A DNA stretch of 64,000 nt, taken from assembly GCA_027460525.1 (NCBI GenBank), contig JAPZAS010000012.1, positions 28,564 through 92,563 of the forward strand, in the 5' to 3' direction. This document shows, piece after piece, positions 1 to 8,506 of the stretch. Every line of letters begins with the position of its first letter. Within the stretch, counting starts at the first letter, position 1. Made by a program: the position numbers and the translations under genes. Source of the stretch: Candidatus Methanoperedens sp. (GTDB lineage Archaea; Halobacteriota; Methanosarcinia; Methanosarcinales; Methanoperedenaceae). A model generated the notes under the pieces. It was not told the origin of the DNA. It did not search any database and was given only the letters and a program-made list of their open reading frames with translations.

Positions 1-217
1 GGATTATGTCGTGGACAGAAGCCCATTCAAGCAAAACAAGTATTTGCCTGGTACCCATATACCTGTCAAAGATCCGGACAAGATACGGGAAGATATGCCA
101 GATTATGTTTTGATCCTTGCATGGAATCTCAAGGACGAGATTATAGAACAGATGGGTTATATCAGAGAATGGGGTGGGAGATTTGTTGTCCCTATCCCCG
201 AGGTTCAGGTGCTATAG
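1..217 (+). CDS. C-terminal end of a sugar C-methyltransferase (partial)
   Basis: The frame is open from the left edge, and its only start-like codon (GTG at 11) lies inside conserved sequence, so this is the 3' end of a gene that begins outside the window. The visible 70 or so residues contain the blocks GTHIPV, YVLILAWNLKDEI and GGRFVVPIPEV. These are typical of the C-terminal half of SAM-dependent C-methyltransferases acting on nucleotide-bound keto-deoxysugars (NovU/TylCIII type). The stop codon abuts the TTG start of a 3,5-epimerase, which fits a shared deoxysugar pathway. The exact substrate cannot be told. Confidence 0.75.
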   Translation, partial: DYVVDRSPFKQNKYLPGTHIPVKDPDKIREDMPDYVLILAWNLKDEIIEQMGYIREWGGRFVVPIPEVQVL

Positions 218-748
218 TTGAAATTCATTGAGACAAAATTGAAAGGTGCTTATATTATTGAACTGGAACCAGAATATGATGGGAGAGGTTTTTTTGCCCG
301 CTCATTCTGTGAGAATGAATTTGAAAGATACGGCTTAAAAACCCGTATTGTTCAATGCAATGTATCTTTTAATAAAAAAAAAGGTACACTGCGCGGAATG
401 CATTATCAGGCGGCTCCATACGAAGAAGCTAAACTGGTAAGTTGTACAAGAGGAGGAATATATGATGTGTTAATAGACCTAAGACAGGATTCTCCGAATT
501 ACTGCCAGTGGTTTGCTTCGGAGCTAAGTGCTGGAAATTATAAGATGGTGTATATTCCCGAAGGTTTTGCTCATGGCTTTCAGACCTTGGAAAAGAACAC
601 AGTGGTTTTTTACCAGATGTTTGAGTTATATCATCCAGAATGTGCAAGTGGTATAAGATGGGATGATCCTTATATTGGAATTGATTGGCCCATTAAAGAA
701 AAAATGATCTTATCAAAAAGAGATCAGGAATATAAGAACTTTGGATAG
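218..748 (+). CDS. rfbC: dTDP-4-dehydrorhamnose 3,5-epimerase family protein
   Basis: A 176-residue cupin-fold epimerase of the RmlC/RfbC family, which epimerises C3 and C5 of dTDP-4-keto-6-deoxyglucose in the cytoplasm. The block TLRGMHYQ places the catalytic His at residue 62, followed by AKLVSC with the conserved Lys. Further blocks are DVLIDLR, YIPEGFAHGFQTL and FYQMFELYHPE with the active-site Tyr near 132. Length is normal for the family. It begins with TTG immediately after the preceding stop, so the two genes are co-transcribed. No rmlA, rmlB or rmlD lies in the window. Next to a C-methyltransferase it may make a branched or 5-epi sugar rather than rhamnose. Confidence 0.85.
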   Translation: MKFIETKLKGAYIIELEPEYDGRGFFARSFCENEFERYGLKTRIVQCNVSFNKKKGTLRGMHYQAAPYEEAKLVSCTRGGIYDVLIDLRQDSPNYCQWFASELSAGNYKMVYIPEGFAHGFQTLEKNTVVFYQMFELYHPECASGIRWDDPYIGIDWPIKEKMILSKRDQEYKNFG

Positions 749-771
749 TATATTTACCATGCAGTTATTTT

Positions 772-2259
772 ATGAATCAACTTAAAATATTGTTATTGTT
801 TCCTAATACAAGCAATGATGGTGTTGCACCACTTGCAATAAGTATCTTATCGACGATTGCAAAGAAAAGTGGATTTGATGTAAGATATTTTGAAACATCC
901 TTTTATAAGAAAAAAAGTACAGCTGGGGAAGAGCGAGAACAAACAGGTGAATTTAAATCGGTCAATAGAGAAAGTTTTGTACACTTGCGTCCATTTAAAT
1001 TTATGGCTGAAGATTTAAATACGGTTCTTTCCAATTATCAACCTGATATTCTTGCAGTTAGCGCTAATTCACTTGAATATGATTTGTTTTGTGATTTGAT
1101 AAAAAACATTAACTTTGGAGAAAAAAAACCATTTATATTAGTTGGTGGGGTACATGCAACAATATCTCCACAAGAAGTAATTGAAAATAAATTCGTTGAC
1201 GCCATATGTATCGGCCAAGGTGAAGAGGCTTGGCAAGAATTTTTAATTAAATTTAAAAATGGACTTGATTTTACAGATACCAAAAATTTATGGATAAAAA
1301 CAGTCGGAAAAGTTATAAAGAATGGTGTAAGACCTTTATTAAGTGAGGATAAACTTTGGGAAGTAGAATTGGATGAAATTTTTTTTGATGAACGGCATTA
1401 TCTAAAACCTTTTGATGGAAGGATATACAAGCGAGGATTAGTTGAATTATCAAGAGGATGTCCTTATAGTTGTAGCTATTGTGTTAACACTGCTTTTAAA
1501 AACATTTATAGAGGACAGGGGAAGTTTGTAGTTTTCAGGCCATATCCAAATCTAAAGAAAAGAATTATAAATCTTGTAGAAAGTGGGTTTGAAATGTTGC
1601 AATTTCAAGACGAATGTTTTTTAAGTGCTTCATATGATTATTTGAAGGAATTTTGTAGCTGGTATGGAAAAGAAGTTAGGTTACCTTTATTAGTACAGAC
1701 TCGTCCAGAATCAGTAACAGATGAAAAGATAAAACTTATTTCTGATATGGGTGTACCTGTTCAAATTTCTTGTGGTGTAGAAACAGGAAGTGAAAGAATT
1801 TTACGTAAGATTTGTAATCGTAAAGTAACATTGGAACAAATAAAAAAAGCATTTGGAATAATCCACAAATACGGATTACGTTCGAATGCATACACGATGA
1901 TAGGTTTTCCAACTGAGACACGCAAAGATGTATTTGATACAATAAATTTGATAAGAGAAATTAATCCTGATATTTCTATAATGTCTGTTTTTTATCCGTT
2001 TAAAGGAGTTCCACTTAGACAATTTTGCATCGATAAAGGATATATAAATGGAGATGAAAAAGCAAAAACGTTTACAGATAGGTCAATTTTGAAAAATCAA
2101 CCGATGTCTCCGGAAGAAATCCAAAATCTGCGGCGAACATATAGGCTATATACAAAATTACCACAGAAATATTTCCCAGAAATTGAATTATGTGAAAAAG
2201 ATTATGAAAGCTATAAAAAGTTGTTTAATGAACTCGTTTCTTTATCCTGGAATATATGA
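772..2259 (+). CDS. B12-binding-type radical SAM protein (copy A)
   Basis: A 495-residue radical SAM enzyme. Residues 1-160 resemble the cobalamin-binding domain of the BchE/anaerobic methyltransferase group (GGVHATISPQEV, then CIGQGEEAW), but no DxHxxG motif is visible. The cluster motif is CPYSCSYC, with Cys at 230, 234 and 237. Later blocks include GVETGSERILRKI and NAYTMIGFPTETR. The C-terminal helical part (from about 440, KLPQKYFPEIE) is shared with the gene at 23848, so the two are paralogues. Such enzymes often methylate or rearrange unactivated carbons of sugars or lipids; the substrate here is unknown. The gene is much more AT-rich than the housekeeping part of the window. Confidence 0.8.
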   Translation: MNQLKILLLFPNTSNDGVAPLAISILSTIAKKSGFDVRYFETSFYKKKSTAGEEREQTGEFKSVNRESFVHLRPFKFMAEDLNTVLSNYQPDILAVSANSLEYDLFCDLIKNINFGEKKPFILVGGVHATISPQEVIENKFVDAICIGQGEEAWQEFLIKFKNGLDFTDTKNLWIKTVGKVIKNGVRPLLSEDKLWEVELDEIFFDERHYLKPFDGRIYKRGLVELSRGCPYSCSYCVNTAFKNIYRGQGKFVVFRPYPNLKKRIINLVESGFEMLQFQDECFLSASYDYLKEFCSWYGKEVRLPLLVQTRPESVTDEKIKLISDMGVPVQISCGVETGSERILRKICNRKVTLEQIKKAFGIIHKYGLRSNAYTMIGFPTETRKDVFDTINLIREINPDISIMSVFYPFKGVPLRQFCIDKGYINGDEKAKTFTDRSILKNQPMSPEEIQNLRRTYRLYTKLPQKYFPEIELCEKDYESYKKLFNELVSLSWNI

Positions 2260-2484
2260 CATATTAAATAATCTTAATAATCACATTTATACTTTTTTCC
2301 ACTCATTACCAGAGAGCTTAGTAAAACATCATTGAAATATATATAAACAAACTAATCTAATTTGTTTTTAATTTAAAAAAACGACATCATTAAGGCGGAG
2401 GATAACTATTTAAAGACGGATAATGTAATACTTATGCAAACAGGAGATTATGATATAATAAAAAAATTATACTACAAGTTTTCT
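2260..2484 (+). other. AT-rich gap with a short open fragment
   Basis: About 225 bases lie between the radical SAM gene and the next epimerase. The stretch has long A/T runs and a purine-rich GGCGGAGG at 2393-2400 that looks like a ribosome-binding site. From about 2377 one frame stays open through an ATG at 2434 to a TAA at 2500. It would encode a lysine- and tyrosine-rich tail that I cannot assign. It may be the remains of a gene or the 5' end of the next one. No RNA gene or inverted repeat was recognised. Confidence 0.4.
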
Positions 2485-3335
2485 ATGGATGTGTTAAAAT
2501 AAAAGACAGAATTACAGTACTGGGTTCATCAGGTTTTATTGGTTCAAATTTGATAGAATATTTGAAAAAAAAACAGATTGAATTTTTTGCACCAGAAAGA
2601 AATGACGATTCTATTTTCAGTACCCATCTTAATAATGTAATATATTGCATAGGGCTAACAGCAGATTTTAGAAATAAACCATTTGAAACGGTTGAAGCTC
2701 ATGTTTCTTACTTAGCTAAAATACTTGAGAATTGTTCTTTTGATTCTTTTATTTATCTTTCATCAACTAGAGTATATGGTAATGAGTCCCAAGAAACGAT
2801 AGTTAGTGAAGAAATGCCTTTAAAGATTAACCCACTTTATCCTAGTGATTTATACAATATTTCAAAAATAATGGGTGAATCTTTATGCTTAAATTGTAAT
2901 AAAAAGAATGTAAAAGTAGTAAGATTATCCAACGTGTATGGAAATGATTTCAATTCATCGAATTTTGTTACAGATATTTTAAGAGATATTTTAAAAACAA
3001 AAAGTCTTTTTCTTAGGACATCACTATCATCAGAAAAAGATTATATCAATGTTCAAGATGTTGTAGATTTATTAGTTAAAATATCGTTGAATAGTAAGTA
3101 TAATATATACAATATTGCTAGTGGAATTAATGTTAAAAATGAAGAAATATTACAAGTGATAAACAAGTACATACCGTTTAAGTTGGAAATTATTAATAAC
3201 CCGAAAGATTTGAAATTTCCTTTAATTTCAATTGACAGAATTCAAGAAGAATTTAAATTCGAACCTAAAATAATTCTTGATGATATTTTAGATTTAATTA
3301 AAGTTTATGGGAATCTCTATGAAAGAAATAACTAA
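2485..3335 (+). CDS. NAD-dependent epimerase/dehydratase (extended SDR), 5' end disturbed
   Basis: An extended short-chain dehydrogenase of the nucleotide-sugar epimerase type. The Rossmann motif GSSGFIGSN is encoded at 2523-2549, upstream of the first ordinary start in frame (TTG at 2550). The real protein must therefore begin earlier. No ATG or GTG exists in this frame after the stop at 2451. An ATG at 2485 reads M-D-V-L-K then TAA, but one extra A in the AAAA run at 2496-2499 would join it to K-D-R-I-T-V-L-G-S-S-G. Either there is a one-base deletion or a non-standard start is used. Other blocks are YLSSTRVYG and the catalytic YNISK. The 3' end overlaps the next gene. Confidence 0.65.
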
Positions 3336-4092
3336 GGTCGATTTAGAAGAAGGAATTGTTTACATTCAGAAGGAAAACGATATTAAAGGATACAATTTGG
3401 ATACACCAGAAGCTTTTAAAATTATTTCAGACATTTGGCTGCGTTGTGGATGGGACACTAAGTATGTTTATAGTTTCACATGGCTGGGTCGCCCGATTAT
3501 CCAACTTCCTGAAGATATGATAAGAATACAGGAAGTCATATATTCTGTAAAACCAGATGTTATCATTGAAACTGGTGTTGCACATGGTGGGTCACTAATA
3601 TTCTATGCAAGTCTTTGTAAAGCAATTGGAAAAGGTCGTGTTATTGGTATAGATATAGAAATTCGTCCACATAATAGAAAAGCCATAGAACAACACGAAC
3701 TTTTTTCGTATATTAAACTTGTTGAAGGTAGTTCTGTTGAATTATCTGTCGTAGAGCAAATTAGAAAAATTATAAAAACTGGTGAAAAGGTACTAGTTAT
3801 ACTTGATTCCTGCCATACAAAAGAACATGTTTTAAAAGAACTTGAGGCTTATTCAAATTTTGTATCCAAAGATTCGTACATAATTGTTATGGATGGCATA
3901 ATGGGGAAAATTGTTGGTGCACCGAGAACGGAACCTGATTGGGGATGGAATAATCCAAAGGAAGCTGCTGTTGAATTTGTATCAAAAAATAACGATTTCA
4001 AAATCGAAGAGCCAGAATTTCCTTTCAATGAAGGTGTTGTAGATTTTAGAGTGACTTATTGCCCCAGCGCATATCTGAAACGCGTAAGGTAA
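3319..4092 (+). CDS. CmcI-like (cephalosporin hydroxylase family) methyltransferase
   Basis: About 257 residues with the layout of the CmcI/rhamnosyl O-methyltransferase family. Blocks are WLGRPIIQLPEDM, IETGVAHGGSLIFYA (SAM-binding glycine loop), VIGIDIEIRPHNR, VEGSS and the acidic VILDSCHTKEHV. Family members are class I SAM-dependent O-methyltransferases, many of which act on sugars of surface glycans. The ATG at 3319 is preferred over the ATG at 3307, because family proteins need no longer leader; both overlap the 3' end of the preceding gene. Function in O-methylating a glycan sugar is inferred from context. Confidence 0.75.
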   Translation: MKEITKVDLEEGIVYIQKENDIKGYNLDTPEAFKIISDIWLRCGWDTKYVYSFTWLGRPIIQLPEDMIRIQEVIYSVKPDVIIETGVAHGGSLIFYASLCKAIGKGRVIGIDIEIRPHNRKAIEQHELFSYIKLVEGSSVELSVVEQIRKIIKTGEKVLVILDSCHTKEHVLKELEAYSNFVSKDSYIIVMDGIMGKIVGAPRTEPDWGWNNPKEAAVEFVSKNNDFKIEEPEFPFNEGVVDFRVTYCPSAYLKRVR

Positions 4093-4191
4093 GGTTTTTC
4101 GATATCAGATGACAAATATTTTCACAAGTGTTGGGATCTCGCAGATTAAAAGAGTTGATGAATATGGTATTTTGGGAATTTAAGAGATGTT

Positions 4192-5169
4192 ATGGCTAAC
4201 AGAAATCCTCTCGTCACAATATTAATACCCACATATAAAAGGACTGAATTGCTCAAACAGGCAATTGAAAGCGTATTGAGTCAGTCGTATAAGAATTTGC
4301 AGCTTGTAATACTTGATAATGCTTCCATGGATGAGACCGGGCAAATAGTCAAGCACTTCATGGATACAGACAAAAGGGTCGTCCTTGTCGAGAACGAAAT
4401 GAACATCGGGGTGAATGCCAATTTTCGAAAATCATTTAATTACATTAAAGGCGAGTATTTCTGTTGGCTATGCAGCGATGATATGATGCCTCCTGGCAAT
4501 CTTGAGAAGCAGGTCGATTTCTTAATTGAACACCCTGATATACCCCTGGTGGCCGGTACCAACCAGGTAATTGATAAAAATAATAATATAACTACGCCGC
4601 CTCTAGTTTACCCCCAGGAATCCATAGTCTCGGTAAGACCCGAACTTGACAGGTTCCTTGGCCGTCGCCGCTGCTGGATGTTCAGTATAGACGGCATTTT
4701 GTTCAGGACAGATTATGTATTATGCAATAGAATAGATATTGGAAATTACCTCAATATGGATGCATATTTTCAGGCTGAGATGCTATTATATACAGAGAAT
4801 ATTGGTTTCATAAATGAACCCTCAGTTATAAGGAGGTATCATACGGAACATTTTGATGAAAGAAATATTAATGTTTATTTCTTATCATGGGTTCAGATGC
4901 ATTATCAGGTTTATGAATTTATAAATAGATTCGAATACTTATTAATGCATAAAGGGTATCCAGTTGAAAAGTATAAATTCAAATTGTTTATTATATTTTG
5001 TAAAGCAAGCCTTGGTGCTGATCGAAATCTTTCTGTCTTTTGCGAACGAATTGCAGGGAAATTACTTTTCGATATTATTCATCAAAACATAATCTCGATT
5101 TTTCTTGTTCCGTTTAAAATAGCATTTACCTTATTCTATCCTGCATACCGTAAGTATATTAAAAAATAA
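4192..5169 (+). CDS. Family 2 glycosyltransferase
   Basis: A 325-residue GT-A fold glycosyltransferase. It opens with VTILIPTYKRTELLKQAIESVLSQ and carries the nucleotide/metal block CWLCSDDMMPP around residues 98-108, with the DD of the DxD-type motif. The C-terminal third is hydrophobic and aromatic and may touch the membrane. It should transfer a sugar from a nucleotide donor to a growing glycan on the cytoplasmic face. About 100 bases separate it from the preceding methyltransferase. Donor and acceptor cannot be deduced. Confidence 0.85.
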   Translation: MANRNPLVTILIPTYKRTELLKQAIESVLSQSYKNLQLVILDNASMDETGQIVKHFMDTDKRVVLVENEMNIGVNANFRKSFNYIKGEYFCWLCSDDMMPPGNLEKQVDFLIEHPDIPLVAGTNQVIDKNNNITTPPLVYPQESIVSVRPELDRFLGRRRCWMFSIDGILFRTDYVLCNRIDIGNYLNMDAYFQAEMLLYTENIGFINEPSVIRRYHTEHFDERNINVYFLSWVQMHYQVYEFINRFEYLLMHKGYPVEKYKFKLFIIFCKASLGADRNLSVFCERIAGKLLFDIIHQNIISIFLVPFKIAFTLFYPAYRKYIKK

Positions 5170-5232
5170 TAGGATATGGCAAACGGCGTCATCGCCCCCC
5201 CAGAGATCAGACTGAAGCTGCAGTAAAATATC

Positions 5233-5253
5233 CGCCGCTCGGTTCACGCGGCG
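5233..5253. repeat. GC-rich hairpin in an intergenic GC island
   Basis: CGCCGC at 5233-5238 pairs perfectly with GCGGCG at 5248-5253 around a 9-base loop. It sits in a GC-rich patch (about 5183-5285) that contrasts with the AT-rich genes on both sides. No T-tract follows, so a simple terminator is unlikely. The gap 5170-5372 holds no gene that I can support. Confidence 0.5.
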
Positions 5254-5372
5254 TCGGGCTGGTAAGGGCGCAGGGATATGGTTTTGATTGTTTTTTGTTC
5301 CATAATTATATCGGTTACATATTAACACTTAACTCCACCTAATTTAAGTAATGTAAGTTCAATTATACAGGT

Positions 5373-6326
5373 ATGAAATGCATGGTGACTGGCGGAGCCG
5401 GATTCATCGGAAGTAATCTAGTAGATCGATTATTGAGCACCGGGCACCATGTAATTGCATACGAAAATTTTTCTACTGGTTTTCAAAAGTTTTTGAGCGA
5501 TGCTGTAAAACATAATAATTTTAAATTGGTTCGTGGAGACCTTTTAGATTTGGAAGTTCTAAGAAAATCTATGTCTGGTTGTGATTTTGTTTTCCATCTG
5601 GCAGCAAACGCAGATGTTCGCTTCGGAACATTACATCCAGATAAAGATTTAAAGCAAAACATAATTGCCACTTTTAATGTGCTTGAAGCAATGCGGTTAA
5701 ACGGTATTAAAAAAATTGCTTTCTCTTCAACTGGTTCTGTCTATGGAGAGGCTACAGTTATTCCAACACCTGAAGATGCCCCATTCCCTATCCAGACATC
5801 CTTTTATGGCGCTTCAAAATTGGCTTGCGAAGGTTTGATACAGGCGTATTGCGAAGGATTTGGTTTTCAATCATGGATTTTCCGTTTTGTCTCGATATTG
5901 GGAGAACGATATACTCATGGGCATGTGTTTGATTTTTATAGGAAATTATTGGAGAACCCTGATAGGCTTGATATTCTTGGGAATGGCAAGCAGAAAAAAT
6001 CTTATTTATATGTTCAGGATTGTATAGATGCGATGTTACTTGTAATCGAAAAATCAGGTGAAAAGGTCAACATATTCAATTTAGGAACAGACGAGTATTG
6101 CGAAGTCAATAACTCCATCGAATGGATATGTAGTCATCTTAATGTCTCTCCCCAATTGGTTTACTCAGGAGGAGACCGGGGATGGATTGGCGACAATCCT
6201 TTCATTTTCTTGGATTGTTCGAAGATACGAAGACTCGGTTGGAAACCTAAATATACAATAAAAGAGGGTATAATAAAAACATTAACTTACCTCGAAGAAA
6301 ATAAATGGGTACTGGGCAGACAATGA
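5373..6326 (+). CDS. NAD-dependent nucleotide-sugar epimerase/dehydratase
   Basis: A 317-residue extended SDR of the UDP-glucose 4-epimerase superfamily. The NAD-binding GGAGFIGSN is at residues 7-15. The catalytic triad is marked by SSTGSVYG and YGASK (Tyr145, Lys149), and the substrate domain includes GNGKQKKSYLYVQD. It is the first gene of the heptose operon, overlaps the next gene, and is followed by eight genes with little or no spacing. It could act on the GDP-heptose made downstream or on a separate UDP-sugar; sequence alone does not decide. Confidence 0.85.
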   Translation: MKCMVTGGAGFIGSNLVDRLLSTGHHVIAYENFSTGFQKFLSDAVKHNNFKLVRGDLLDLEVLRKSMSGCDFVFHLAANADVRFGTLHPDKDLKQNIIATFNVLEAMRLNGIKKIAFSSTGSVYGEATVIPTPEDAPFPIQTSFYGASKLACEGLIQAYCEGFGFQSWIFRFVSILGERYTHGHVFDFYRKLLENPDRLDILGNGKQKKSYLYVQDCIDAMLLVIEKSGEKVNIFNLGTDEYCEVNNSIEWICSHLNVSPQLVYSGGDRGWIGDNPFIFLDCSKIRRLGWKPKYTIKEGIIKTLTYLEENKWVLGRQ

Positions 6327-7645
6327 AAATTTGCGTATTTGGTTTATGGCACCTTGGTTCTGTAATTGCTTCGTGCCTGGCTGAGAAAGGGTTTGAAGTC
6401 GTTGGGCTTGACTCAGATTCAAATAGAATCAAGGATTTGCAGAAGGGGATTCCGCCAATATTTGAACCGGGATTAGAGGATTTAATTAAAAAAAGCTTGG
6501 CAAATAAAAAACTTGTTTTTACTACAGATGAGAAAATTGCTTTAGATAAAACCAATATAGTATGGGTAGCATTTGACACACCAGTGGATGAAGCAGACAG
6601 AGCAGACGTTGATTATGTAATAGATCGAGTCAAGAAATTATTCGTACATCTGGAATCAGGAATGATAGTATTGATTTCATCACAATTACCTGTCAGATCC
6701 ACTAGGCAACTGCAGGATGACTTTTTTAAACAATATCCGAAGAAAAAATTAATTTTTGCATATTCCCCAGAGAATTTAAGACTGGGCAGAGCGATTGAAT
6801 CTTTCACAAAACCTGAACGAATCGTGGTCGGTTTACGGAATAATCAGGGAAAGGAAAAACTCGAAGCGATATTCAAGCTTTATTGTAACAATATCGAATG
6901 GATGTCGGTGGAGTCTGCTGAAATGACCAAGCATGGTTTAAATGCATTTCTGGCAACATCTATATCTTTTATCAATGAACTTGCAATCCTGTGTGAAAAA
7001 GTAGGTGCTGATGCACGCGAAGTGGAGAGAGGCTTGAAGAGCGATCCGCGTATAGGTATAAAATCATATCTTAAAGCAGGCGCCGCTTTTGCAGGAGGGA
7101 CTCTTGCAAGAGATGTTGTTTTTCTGGACACAATAGGTAGATTACTATCTATATCAACACCACTAATCACGGCAGTCAACGTAAGTAATCAAGAACATAA
7201 GATGTGGTCTTTAAACAAGTTAAGAACAGAACTGGGTAATTTAAATGATAAAACTGTCGCAGTTCTTGGCTTAACTTATAAACCTGGAACGAACACCTTA
7301 AGAAGGTCAAGTTCAATTGAACTCTGTGAAAATCTTGTTAAATATGGTGTAATTATAAAGTGCCACGATCCATCTCTTAAAAAACTTCCAAAGGACTATG
7401 AAGAAAAATTCAATTTTTCTTCATCAATTACAGATACTCTAAAAGGGGCTGAGGCATTGGTCGTTGCAACAGAATGGCCAGATTATAAAACATTATCTAT
7501 TGATGATATTCTACAAAATATGCGTAAACCCATTGTAATCGACGCAAACAGGTTTTTGGATAAAAACTTAGGAGAGGATCAACGAATCTGTTATTTTGCG
7601 GTTGGTCGCCCACTAAAAACAGAGGGATATCCAAAATGCAATTAA
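6323..7645 (+). CDS. UDP-glucose/GDP-mannose dehydrogenase-like protein lacking the catalytic Cys
   Basis: About 440 residues with the three-part layout of nucleotide-sugar 6-dehydrogenases: N-terminal Rossmann domain (VFGLWHLGSV), middle domain, and C-terminal domain (VAVLGLTYKPGTNTLRRSSS). The middle domain keeps Lys203 and Asn207 (EMTKHGLNAFLA) and Asp264. The usual GFGGxCxPKD box reads AFAGGTLARD, so the nucleophilic cysteine is Thr260. Without it the normal two-step oxidation to a uronic acid should fail, so a one-step oxidation or another reaction is possible. The start is ATG at 6323, overlapping the preceding stop. Confidence 0.8.
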   Translation: MKICVFGLWHLGSVIASCLAEKGFEVVGLDSDSNRIKDLQKGIPPIFEPGLEDLIKKSLANKKLVFTTDEKIALDKTNIVWVAFDTPVDEADRADVDYVIDRVKKLFVHLESGMIVLISSQLPVRSTRQLQDDFFKQYPKKKLIFAYSPENLRLGRAIESFTKPERIVVGLRNNQGKEKLEAIFKLYCNNIEWMSVESAEMTKHGLNAFLATSISFINELAILCEKVGADAREVERGLKSDPRIGIKSYLKAGAAFAGGTLARDVVFLDTIGRLLSISTPLITAVNVSNQEHKMWSLNKLRTELGNLNDKTVAVLGLTYKPGTNTLRRSSSIELCENLVKYGVIIKCHDPSLKKLPKDYEEKFNFSSSITDTLKGAEALVVATEWPDYKTLSIDDILQNMRKPIVIDANRFLDKNLGEDQRICYFAVGRPLKTEGYPKCN

Positions 7646-8505
7646 AAAGTAAGAACGCGGTAATAACTGGGTCAAATCAAGGATTTGGAAAAGCTATCGC
7701 GGAAGAGTTTATAGCTCAGGGAGCAAATGTTTTGATTTGCGCACGTAATGAGCAACTTCTTGAATCTACGAGATTAGAACTTTCAAAAAAAGCTGCAGGA
7801 TTTCAGAAAGTATATGGGTGCCAGGTTGACGTAGCGGATCGTGAAAGTTTAAATCGGCTTTATAAAACGGCTTTGAAAAAATTTGGCAAGATTGATATTC
7901 TGGTAAATAACGCCGGGGTTTATGGTCCAAAAGGCGTTATTGAAGAAATAGATTGGGATGAATGGGTAGAAGCAATAAACATTAACCTATTAGGTACTGT
8001 TCTGGCGTGCAAAATTTTTATTCCGCATTTTAAAAACAATGGGCATGGCAAAATAATCAATCTCTCAGGTGGGGGAGCTACTGCCCCGCTGCCCCGTATA
8101 AGTGCTTACGCTGCCTCTAAGGCTGCCGTCGTTAGATTCACTGAAACAATTGCTGAAGAATTAAAAGACACTGGTGTGGAAGTTAATTGCATTGCTCCGG
8201 GTGCTCTAAATACAAGGTTACTCGATGAGGTTTTAGAAGCAGGTCTGGAAAAAGTTGGAAAAACTTTTTACGAACGTTCTCTCGTTCAAAAACAACAAGG
8301 TGGAACGCCGCTGGTTAAAGGTGCTGAATTGTGCGTATTTTTAGCATCAGATAAGAGCAACGGCATCACAGGCAAGTTGATCAGCGCTGTTTGGGACCCA
8401 TGGGATGAGCTTCCAGAACATCTTGAAGATTTGAAAAATAGCGATGTGTACACGTTAAGGCGTATCGTACCAAAAGATCGGGGTATTGACTGGGGGGACG
8501 TTTAA
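7636..8505 (+). CDS. Short-chain dehydrogenase/reductase
   Basis: A 289-residue classical SDR. It shows the cofactor loop TGSNQGFG (11-18), NNAG (91-94), catalytic Ser144 and YAASK (Tyr158, Lys162). It is longer than usual because of a C-terminal extension of about 30 residues rich in acidic and aromatic positions. It overlaps the preceding dehydrogenase by 10 bases and is followed at once by a Gfo/Idh oxidoreductase. Oxidation or reduction of a sugar hydroxyl in the heptose pathway is inferred from position only. Confidence 0.8.
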   Translation: MQLKSKNAVITGSNQGFGKAIAEEFIAQGANVLICARNEQLLESTRLELSKKAAGFQKVYGCQVDVADRESLNRLYKTALKKFGKIDILVNNAGVYGPKGVIEEIDWDEWVEAININLLGTVLACKIFIPHFKNNGHGKIINLSGGGATAPLPRISAYAASKAAVVRFTETIAEELKDTGVEVNCIAPGALNTRLLDEVLEAGLEKVGKTFYERSLVQKQQGGTPLVKGAELCVFLASDKSNGITGKLISAVWDPWDELPEHLEDLKNSDVYTLRRIVPKDRGIDWGDV

Positions 8506-8506
8506 T

